Shown here piece by piece: positions 1 to 6,312 of a DNA stretch of 37,635 nucleotides. This stretch comes from Bacteriovoracaceae bacterium (lineage in GTDB: Bacteria > Bdellovibrionota > UBA2394). Numbering within the stretch: the stretch's first letter is position 1; each line of letters begins with the position of its first letter. The position numbers and the translations under genes are program-made. The notes below the pieces were generated by a model. The model was not told the DNA's origin, searched no databases, and saw only the letters and a program-made list of their open reading frames with translations. The stretch covers positions 1 through 37,635 of the forward strand of contig JAQBPA010000096.1 of assembly GCA_028287765.1 (NCBI GenBank). The letters run 5' to 3'.

Positions 1-672
1 ATTAACCACGAATTTTAAATCTCCGGCTGCTGAAGGCGCAGTCAATTTAGTTCCGTGAGTTGCATCGGTTGTGGTGAGTGGAATTGTAAAATTATTCATG
101 TTCACTCCCACGCATGCAGCGGTGGAAGCGTCTGCTGCAGCTTGTCCTGTGCATATCGAGTTCGTGCTAAGAACGAGCGGAACGATCTCAGTAGTTTTTG
201 CCAGACAGGTGTTCGTCAGTGTGAGTCCGATCGCAGCTGCATCGGTCACAATCTGCTGGGGCCAAGTGACGGCTGCGCTACTATTGCAAATCGTTTGTCC
301 GGTCGTCGTTCCACCTGCATTACAGCTACTATCACTCACTGCATTGTTTCCAGTTCCTGAAGTTGTTGTGTAAGTGCCGGCGCTCCATGCAGAACTTAGC
401 GAGTTACCAATAACGATCACAACGCAACCAATCGTAGCCGGAACATTTCCCGATCCGATCGACTGCGATTGTGCTGCTGCAAAATTAATTGTTTTGGGAG
501 TGGTTGTGAGTGGAACGGTGGCAACCATTCCTGTCGTGCAAGTTGCATCGGCAGACATATAGACTCCGTAGACAGGCAAACTCATGGTCGTGAGTGCGCT
601 GACCGGAAGGTAGGCAAAAACAGAACTCGAAATAAATACTGCCGAAATGGCGGTGACTAAAAATTTTTTCAT
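1..672 (-). CDS. secreted Thr/Ala/Cys-rich protein, partial (C-terminus beyond window)
   Basis: The minus frame is open from ATG at 672 to the window edge, about 224 codons without a stop. It begins MKKFLVTAISAVFISSSVFA, a textbook Sec signal peptide with cleavage after VFA. The mature part is rich in Thr, Ser, Ala, Val and Gly and contains spaced cysteines (CTTG, IGCV, SSCN, TICN, NTCL, SICTG, ACVG), which suggests a disulfide-stabilised, mostly beta extracellular or outer-surface protein. No family is recognised. A good ribosome-binding site (AAGGGGA) lies about 9 bases upstream. The gene follows the small lipoprotein gene at 709-828 by 36 bp on the same strand, so the two are probably cotranscribed. 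Shorter plus-strand frames over this stretch have no ribosome-binding site or signal peptide and are shadows. Confidence 0.75.
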   Translation of the reverse strand, partial: MKKFLVTAISAVFISSSVFAYLPVSALTTMSLPVYGVYMSADATCTTGMVATVPLTTTPKTINFAAAQSQSIGSGNVPATIGCVVIVIGNSLSSAWSAGTYTTTSGTGNNAVSDSSCNAGGTTTGQTICNSSAAVTWPQQIVTDAAAIGLTLTNTCLAKTTEIVPLVLSTNSICTGQAAADASTAACVGVNMNNFTIPLTTTDATHGTKLTAPSAAGDLKFVVN

Positions 673-708
673 TTTAATTTTCCCCTTAAATTTTTGTAGA
701 ACGAATGA

Positions 709-828
709 CTAGGACGTTGTTCCGTAAATCGTATGACTTGCGCTAGAACTTCCACAGCCGTGGACTGAGATAACTAGGCCAGTCGCAAGAATAACGAACG
801 CTAACCAAAATTTGTATTTTCTTTTCAT
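709..828 (-). CDS. 39-residue small lipoprotein
   Basis: A short minus-strand frame reads MKRKYKFWLAFVILATGLVI, then SVHGC at the lipobox, and ends after only about 15 mature residues (CGSSSASHTIYGTTS). It has a basic N-terminus, a hydrophobic core and V-H-G-Cys25, an acceptable though not ideal lipobox. The Shine-Dalgarno sequence GAGGGG sits about 9 bases before the ATG. The size resembles entericidin-like mini-lipoproteins, but I see no sequence family match. It is the first gene after the candidate promoter at 874-906 and precedes the secreted-protein gene at 1-672. Confidence 0.6.
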   Translation of the reverse strand: MKRKYKFWLAFVILATGLVISVHGCGSSSASHTIYGTTS

Positions 829-873
829 ATGACGATCCCCTCTTAAAATTTTCCATTAAATGACAATAATGAC

Positions 874-906
874 ATTTTCAGTGAAGCCCAAAGTTGAGTC
901 AACTTT
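874..906 (-). promoter_or_regulatory. candidate sigma70 promoter overlapping a 17-bp perfect palindrome
   Basis: On the minus strand TTGACT (902-897), a 17-base spacer and GAAAAT (879-874) form a reasonable -35/-10 pair, leaving a leader of about 40 bases before the lipoprotein start at 828. The -35 lies inside a perfect inverted repeat, AAAGTTGA-G-TCAACTTT (890-906 on the plus strand), suitable for a dimeric repressor or activator. Spacing and palindrome are read directly; function is inferred. Confidence 0.45.
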
Positions 907-1067
907 GATTTATTTCTGACGCGTGACTTACCGCATTAATTTAAACTTTTTTTATTCTCCAGAATTGTTGAGTGCACCTCTTAAAAATATTCGATGCATT
1001 CATAACAAAGGATCCCGCCTAAACTTCATTTCTTGAAGATAAAAGCTTTCTCTGATACGGAATCTTG

Positions 1068-1649
1068 ATGGGGAAGGTCTGTAGGGTTTTCGTGTTTTCT
1101 ATTTCAATGATGTCACTAAGCTCTCACCTCTTTGCAACGTATCTGGAAAAAATGCGACCGGTATCTGTTGCGAACGAATCATCATTCAAAAAGACACGCT
1201 CCCGGCGCTTGCTGGTCGGGTTTGGCTGTGCTGCGTTAATGGGAGCCCTAGGCGGAAATTTTTTGGCCCGTTACCTTAATTTGACAGGTAAAGATGTCTT
1301 CGTGGGTGCATTTTTCGGCACCGCTATATCTCTTGTGACAATGCAGTTCGGATTCGAATATTGGGGATTCCTTAAAAATAAAATAAAGGATATCCCCGCA
1401 GCAAATTCACCTGCTGGAGAAATAAAACGTATGGTCCGAGTTCTCGAAGAGATCTCAAAGGGACATCATCAGACTAAGAATTTAAAAGAGCTCTATGCAG
1501 ATCTTTTGGTCTATGGGGATGGTTTGAAAATTTCCTATGCGGATTTTCTTAACCTTCTTCATGAGTGGAATCAGTCTGACGAGTCTGCTTCGATTGTCCC
1601 CATGAATCCTCGAATAGCTTTTCTTGAGTATGCCATTCAATCAAATTGA
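1068..1649 (+). CDS. small membrane protein of unknown function
   Basis: A 193-residue protein. ATG at 1068 is preferred over the adjacent TTG at 1065 because an ACGGA-like ribosome-binding site fits it better. The first ~23 residues (ending SSHLFA) look like a signal peptide or first membrane segment. A basic stretch (KKTRSRR) is followed by two glycine-rich hydrophobic segments, roughly residues 47-69 (GFGCAALMGALGG) and 76-98 (GAFFGTAISLV), which look like a small-residue-packed helical hairpin. The last ~95 residues are soluble and mostly helical (VRVLEEISKG, LKELYADLLVYG). No family recognised. It stands alone between the divergent promoter region on its left and the VOC gene on its right. 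Confidence 0.6.
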   Translation: MGKVCRVFVFSISMMSLSSHLFATYLEKMRPVSVANESSFKKTRSRRLLVGFGCAALMGALGGNFLARYLNLTGKDVFVGAFFGTAISLVTMQFGFEYWGFLKNKIKDIPAANSPAGEIKRMVRVLEEISKGHHQTKNLKELYADLLVYGDGLKISYADFLNLLHEWNQSDESASIVPMNPRIAFLEYAIQSN

Positions 1650-1749
1650 ATGCTTCTAATCATCGTTTTTAAATAAGTTCAATGGACTCGCCTCCAGCCC
1701 CTTGACGTCATGGAGAAACTCATGGAAATTATTAGAACGAGGAGAATTT

Positions 1750-2217
1750 ATGACAAAGAAAGTGAATCCAATCCCTGAAGGAAGTAACACTCTTACACCC
1801 TACTTGACCGTGAAGGCCGCAGGAGAGGCTATCGAGTTTTATAAGAAAGTCCTCGACGGAAAAGAGTTGTTTCGCATGAATGGACCTGGCGGAAAAATCA
1901 TGCATGCGCAGGTTCAACTTGGAAGCTCCCGCATTATGCTCGCGGATGAATTTCCAGAAATGAGCCGCAGTCCGGAGTCCTATGGGGGCTCACCTGTTTC
2001 TCTCTATTTGTATGTTGAAAACGTGGATGAAATTTTTTCAAAGGCAATTGCTGCTGGAGCGAAAGAAGTAAAGCCACTCAGAGATGAATTTTACGGCGAT
2101 CGCTCAGGAGCTTTTCGAGATCCCTTTGGACATATTTGGACAGTGGCAACTCATATAGAAGATGTCTCACGAGAAGAAATGGAAAAGCGAGTGGCTGAAC
2201 TTTTCTGTCCATCGTAG
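1750..2217 (+). CDS. VOC-superfamily (glyoxalase/bleomycin-resistance fold) protein
   Basis: A 155-residue protein starting MTKKVNPIPEGSNTLTPYLT, with GAGGAG just upstream of ATG 1750; the earlier in-frame TTG at 1702 has no such site. The sequence fits the PhnB/YdcJ-like branch of the VOC fold: LTVKAAGEAIEFYKKVLDG at the first beta-alpha unit, HAQVQLGSSRIMLADE in the middle, and FRDPFGHIWTVATHIEDVS at the end. His47 (HAQVQLG) and the HIWT...HIED region are the usual places for metal or substrate contacts. Family members include dioxygenases, isomerases and antibiotic-binding proteins, so the reaction cannot be assigned. It converges on the TPR-like gene at 2265-3350 with only 47 bp between stops. 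Confidence 0.85.
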   Translation: MTKKVNPIPEGSNTLTPYLTVKAAGEAIEFYKKVLDGKELFRMNGPGGKIMHAQVQLGSSRIMLADEFPEMSRSPESYGGSPVSLYLYVENVDEIFSKAIAAGAKEVKPLRDEFYGDRSGAFRDPFGHIWTVATHIEDVSREEMEKRVAELFCPS

Positions 2218-2264
2218 CTACAGAAGAATTCTGCAATCTCCTGGCGAACGCACCAGCGTATTTT

Positions 2265-3350
2265 TTATTGGATGGAATGAGCAGAAGTATTCTTTTCGCG
2301 CAGAGCTCGCCACTGCTCGATCAACTTATCTAGCCGATCGTCGTTCTGTTTAACTTTTTTTAGCAATTTTTTTCGGAGTTCAATATTATTATTCACGATC
2401 ACTTCTGTTTCAGCTGCCGCTGGATTTTTTTCAGCCTTGAGGCGATCGAGATAAAGCGAGTATCTCCTTATTTTATCATTGAGTTTATCAATGATCCTAA
2501 TCGCAAAACTTCGATAGATAACGAAAGGAGGCATTAACTCTGCTAAATTTTGAGTCGCAGTCGTATCATGGTAGTGTTTTTCTAAGATCTTCATCGCCGA
2601 TTCTAGGATTTGCTCACCGATAATCTCTCGAGAAGTTAATTTATCGACGTCAGCACTTAAGTAAATTTTGCCAAGCATATTCAGATTTAAAACCAATGAT
2701 CGAATCTGATCAGGAAATTCTTTATCGTACTCCGCTAACCTTATCCAGTTCGATTCTTGGCTGGCACGGTCGGTGAGTTCTCGAACAGTCTCTAGATTTT
2801 GAAAAGCATGAGATTTTTGATCAAGAAAGTCGTCTTCTTTAATTTTTGAATTTCCGTTTTGAATTCCTCTTTCTGTAAAATGTTCAGACCATCGTTCGAG
2901 TAGGACCTTTAGAGCGTAACTTAAATCATCTTCTGCTTCTGTAATTTGATTGATCTCAATTCTCTCGTGAGCTCTTTCGACTAAACCCAGAAAATTTTTG
3001 CCGTCTACCCGAAGGAGGTCACTCAGAAGGTTCATCGCGATCTGATGATTACCTAAAGTGGACTGACTTTCAGCACTGAGGAGTTGGGCACGAATGCTGA
3101 TTTCATTTTGAATCCGATCAATAGGAAATTGATTTCGAACTTCGTCGATCAGCTTAACAGCTTCTAAAACCTCCTCTCGATAGTGCTCATCTTTTAATCC
3201 CTTCGGTCGTAGATAATTTTGAGCGACGTTCAAGCGAGCTGTTGGACTCACGTCTTCGGTATAGGGCTGAGAATGCACAGCCGAAATATTTAAAAGGGCG
3301 GCAATAAAAAAAGTTGAAACCAAATCAAAACGAATATTTTTAAAAATCAT
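2265..3350 (-). CDS. exported TPR-like helical protein, paralogue of 36428-37495
   Basis: A 361-residue protein with a signal peptide ending AVHS before QPY. The rest is helical with TPR-like periodicity around residues 85-150 (LLSAESQSTLGNHQIAMNLL, then DGKNFLGLVERAHERIEINQ). A second conserved block follows (EYDKEFPDQIRSLVLNLNML, GKIYLSADVDKLTSREIIGE) and then FVIYRSFAIRIIDKLNDKI. The last ~60 residues are highly charged and likely coiled-coil. All three blocks recur in the same order in the protein at 36428-37495, so the two are paralogues. Probably periplasmic. An AAAGG site precedes the ATG. No domain name is assigned beyond TPR-like, and the role is unknown. Confidence 0.7.
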   Translation of the reverse strand: MIFKNIRFDLVSTFFIAALLNISAVHSQPYTEDVSPTARLNVAQNYLRPKGLKDEHYREEVLEAVKLIDEVRNQFPIDRIQNEISIRAQLLSAESQSTLGNHQIAMNLLSDLLRVDGKNFLGLVERAHERIEINQITEAEDDLSYALKVLLERWSEHFTERGIQNGNSKIKEDDFLDQKSHAFQNLETVRELTDRASQESNWIRLAEYDKEFPDQIRSLVLNLNMLGKIYLSADVDKLTSREIIGEQILESAMKILEKHYHDTTATQNLAELMPPFVIYRSFAIRIIDKLNDKIRRYSLYLDRLKAEKNPAAAETEVIVNNNIELRKKLLKKVKQNDDRLDKLIEQWRALREKNTSAHSIQ

Positions 3351-3481
3351 TGTGCCTTTATAGGCAAATCTGCACGAGCGTCAACCGTCATAGCACTTTT
3401 TTAGACTGAACTCGACCAAAGTAGAGCCCTATCCCCTATTGAAATTTGAAAAATATAAGCGGACGATGCCCCTTCGGAGGA

Positions 3482-3958
3482 CTAAATGAATACTTCTTCT
3501 GTAACAGTGGAAATGGTTTCGGGTGGCCAGATCTCTCTCATTTTTTCTGGGAGTTGTTTTTGGATTTGTCGTATCTCCCCAAAACTCATTCGCTTGGCGA
3601 GAACAATGAGCACGGAAGAGACAACTTTATCGGGGTGGACGGGTTGGTCGCTTTTAAAATGCTCTAAAACTCGATTGTAAAAATCATCCAGAGTCTTCAT
3701 TGATTTATCGGGTTTATTCGTGGGCTTCCAACCTTCGAAAAAAAGGCCGCGAATAAGCATAGGAAGCTCAGAGGCAAAATCTACTGCTTCATCTGCGGGC
3801 AATCGATCTCGGAGAGTATGCAGAGTCGCTCGAAGTGCTGAGTAAGCTGTATGTGGATTTGTCCACCCTGCAACTTCGAGAATTTCATGAAGCCATTCGT
3901 TTGCTTTTTGAAGAGCTTCGTCAAAAACGTGAGCACCATGTTCATTCTTTTTATTCAT
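3482..3958 (-). CDS. DUF2267 family protein
   Basis: A 158-residue soluble protein. The core pattern is that of DUF2267: ALRATLHTLRDRLPADEAVD, then FASELPMLIRGLFFEGWKP, then a C-terminal half with FYNRVLEHFKSDQPVHPDK and VLIVLAKRMSFGEIRQIQKQ. DUF2267 proteins are small, helical and often lie near stress or CBS-domain genes; their biochemical role is not established. No strong ribosome-binding site is visible before ATG 3958. The stop is at 3482-3484. A 9-bp inverted repeat (4011-4046) sits in the presumed leader or promoter region. Confidence 0.85.
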   Translation of the reverse strand: MNKKNEHGAHVFDEALQKANEWLHEILEVAGWTNPHTAYSALRATLHTLRDRLPADEAVDFASELPMLIRGLFFEGWKPTNKPDKSMKTLDDFYNRVLEHFKSDQPVHPDKVVSSVLIVLAKRMSFGEIRQIQKQLPEKMREIWPPETISTVTEEVFI

Positions 3959-4260
3959 GGCTTGTAAGTTATCCCCGTTCTACTTTTTTGAGACTTGTCT
4001 TTGGTCTGATCGACTCGCCGTCCCATCAAAGTCGCAAGGCGAGTCGTCGCATTCAAAGCACCCCTCTTAAAATGCCTTTCTGAGCCCTTTAAAGGCCGAT
4101 TAACTGGTATGCTTCTTGCATCATTTTAGTAAATTAACGGCGGTGTTTTTCTATGAAGGTAAGCATGAACTCCAAATCGAAATTGCGAAACTGAAGGCGA
4201 TGACTGGAAATACTAACGCTTTGAAAAATGATATTGGAGTGAGTAGGGGTAAAGATTGAT
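3959..4260. other. divergent intergenic region with an inverted repeat and weak promoter-like sequence
   Basis: About 300 bases separate the DUF2267 gene (minus) from the four-gene cluster (plus). It holds the inverted repeat at 4011-4046 and a 10-bp palindrome CCTTTAAAGG near 4087-4096. A plus-strand extended -10-like TGGTATGCT lies just downstream, near 4107-4115. A 14-codon frame near 4153 has no distinct ribosome-binding site and is not called. No RNA gene is recognised. Confidence 0.4.
4011..4046. repeat. 9-bp perfect inverted repeat (possible hairpin or operator)
   Basis: CGACTCGCC at 4011-4019 and GGCGAGTCG at 4038-4046 are exact reverse complements separated by 18 bases. Neither side is followed by a T-run, so it does not look like an intrinsic terminator. 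It lies 50-90 bases upstream of the DUF2267 start on the minus strand. Confidence 0.6.
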
Positions 4261-6294
4261 ATGATGAGAACAAAAGCAACAGAGATTTTAATTAAAAGTT
4301 TTTTATTCGCGAGTCTTCCTTTTGTCTTCACATTCGGACTCCATTTAAACACCGCCCTTGCTCTGCCGATTATCGGAAAAGAGAAAACGGCAGAGGATCT
4401 GATCTTTGAGAATCCGGTTAAACAGTACAATATTTTTCGCGCTCGTTTAAAAAAATACGGGGCAAATGCCTCGTTTCCAGAATTTAAACCCGTCGTGAAT
4501 GAACTACAAAAACAACTGGCTTCAGAATCTTTTCTTGCTGTTGTAAAACAACATCCGGCACTCGGTCTTGAACTCACGGAAGTGACTACTCAATTATTTC
4601 ACGTGAATCTTGATTTTACTTTTGATGATGCTGCTAATTATCCTTATGACAGGCCATTTCCTGGTCCATTTCCATATCGACCCACCATTGATGCTATCGA
4701 AGACGCGATAAGACTTTTTGATAAGGTCGAACGACTCACAAATCCGAAAGCCGTTCCTCTCTATCATTTTGATCGTTACGCGTATCATCGACATTCTCTT
4801 TTGGCTGATCCTGAAATTATTGTTTTTCCTACCCTTCGAAATTTGACCTTTGAAAATTTAATTCGCGTTCGATCAGTACCGATTGGTTTTGTGGGTGTTG
4901 CGACAAAAACTCTTCGGGTAGATCGCCATTGGCAATCTCCGTTAGATTTTTGGTATCACGATTTAAATCATGTTCGTCGAATGGTTGCCTATATTGCTCT
5001 TCGTGCAAAAATCAGGGGCGCCAAGACGATCAAAGAAAAATTGGCTTTCTATAAAGAGATGGACGACTTCATTGCCAATGAAATTATTCCCAATATTCAC
5101 GCATTACCGAAAGGTTCGAGCGCTGAGGCTGTTGCCGTTAGACGCCTTGTTCGGGTCATTATTTTTGAAATTGTTCACGAAACTGCGCTCACTGCTGAAC
5201 GGGAAACGATCCTTGCAGACCTGCTTAGAGCGCCTAATACTCCACAACCCTTTGAGCATATGATGCTTAAACCGGCATCGTTTACGACTGAAAGTATCGA
5301 AGCTCTTCGGACTGCGACTGGAAATATTCAAAGTGGTGCAACGACTCTCGGACCAAAAAATGCGGGTGATCCCCTCCTCATTCGTTATTTTCATGATCGA
5401 GCACTCAGCCTGCTTGCGAATGTGTACAATAAGCTCAACTACGGATTCTTCGATGATCCCGAGCAACCCAACAATTTTGTCGCACCGGTTGAAGCGCGTA
5501 AAGCTGACTTCGTTGTTCAAGCAGCCCAGGCCATCTTTGAATTTTTACATTATAAGGACGCACCAAGTGCTGAAGTTCTAAGGGATATGATCTTGTCTAA
5601 AGCGGGAGCTCCCGAAAAGTTTGTTTATAAAAGACTTCAACAGCATGAGGGAATAGAAGAGCGCGAGCCGACCACAACAGAACCTCTGACGGCGGATGAG
5701 GTTATTCAGGAAGTGAAAAAAATCGGGAAGAGCGTTTATACTTTATTCGGATTTTCAGTGCTTGATTACGAAAAAAAGAGACAAGTAATGGCCGATATTC
5801 GACGCGAGCTTGAGCCACTCGACAGAAAAACAACGGTGATTAATATCGGAGCGACGGAAGATGGCATTGGCGCGGCGTATGAAGTTGCAAAGACGATGGG
5901 CTTCGAAACCATTGGGATTGTCTCGACTCAAGCACTTGCTTACAGCGGAAAATTCTCGCCCTATGTTGATCGCATTTTCATTGTGAATGACAAACGTTGG
6001 GGTGGATACGTTGAGGGCACAAAAGATTTAACTCCGGCCTCGCGAGCATTTTTAGAGACGAGTGATATTATTTCCGCGCACGGTGGTGGCGAAAACACTG
6101 CCGTCATTTTGCGTGAAGCTGTTCGTGCTGGAAAAAAAGTTTTTTATTCTCCCGCTGAAATGAGCCATGCTGTTGCAAATAAAAGAGCAAAAGAAAAGGG
6201 CCAACCCGCTTCAACTGATTATAGTGGCCAAGCTTTTCACGCCTGGAAAAGCTGCCAAGAAGCTATGGGCGAGTTGGGGGCTTCGCCAAAATGA
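4261..6294 (+). CDS. exported protein with C-terminal Rossmann/SLOG-like domain
   Basis: A 677-residue protein with an N-terminal signal peptide (hydrophobic FLFASLPFVFTF, cleavage near ALA before LPII). The N-terminal ~500 residues are unrecognised. They contain WYHDLNHVRRM around residue 230 and FEIVHETALTAERE around 300, His/Asp/Glu clusters that could bind metal. The C-terminal part (about 525-645) reads as a Rossmann-type fold: TVINIGATEDGIGAAYEVAK, GFETIGIVSTQAL, YVDRIFIVND, then SDIISAHGGGENTAVILREA and GKKVFYSP. The GGGxNT...EA step recalls LOG/DprA (SLOG) nucleotide-binding proteins. An exported nucleotide-fold domain would be unusual, so lipid-side or periplasmic location needs testing. 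Start ATG 4261 (or 4264) follows AGGGG. An 18-bp gap to the next gene implies coupling. Confidence 0.65.
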   Translation: MMRTKATEILIKSFLFASLPFVFTFGLHLNTALALPIIGKEKTAEDLIFENPVKQYNIFRARLKKYGANASFPEFKPVVNELQKQLASESFLAVVKQHPALGLELTEVTTQLFHVNLDFTFDDAANYPYDRPFPGPFPYRPTIDAIEDAIRLFDKVERLTNPKAVPLYHFDRYAYHRHSLLADPEIIVFPTLRNLTFENLIRVRSVPIGFVGVATKTLRVDRHWQSPLDFWYHDLNHVRRMVAYIALRAKIRGAKTIKEKLAFYKEMDDFIANEIIPNIHALPKGSSAEAVAVRRLVRVIIFEIVHETALTAERETILADLLRAPNTPQPFEHMMLKPASFTTESIEALRTATGNIQSGATTLGPKNAGDPLLIRYFHDRALSLLANVYNKLNYGFFDDPEQPNNFVAPVEARKADFVVQAAQAIFEFLHYKDAPSAEVLRDMILSKAGAPEKFVYKRLQQHEGIEEREPTTTEPLTADEVIQEVKKIGKSVYTLFGFSVLDYEKKRQVMADIRRELEPLDRKTTVINIGATEDGIGAAYEVAKTMGFETIGIVSTQALAYSGKFSPYVDRIFIVNDKRWGGYVEGTKDLTPASRAFLETSDIISAHGGGENTAVILREAVRAGKKVFYSPAEMSHAVANKRAKEKGQPASTDYSGQAFHAWKSCQEAMGELGASPK

Positions 6295-6312
6295 TGAGTT
6301 GGAATATTTAAA

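Noticed and set aside
55-660. Several short plus-strand frames (for example 55-360, 71-373, 374-562, 469-660)
   Set aside because: They lie antisense to an uninterrupted minus-strand frame with a perfect signal peptide and ribosome-binding site; their proteins look like translations of Thr/Ala codons in the wrong frame.
2239-2264. CTGG...CCAG mini-stem followed by TATTTTTTATT between the VOC and TPR-like genes
   Set aside because: Only four contiguous base pairs; too weak to list as a terminator, although its position is right.
3486-3680. 64-codon plus-strand frame with GGAGG five bases before its ATG
   Set aside because: Antisense to the conserved C-terminal half of the DUF2267 gene; its product has no recognisable feature, so the ribosome-binding-site match is probably chance.
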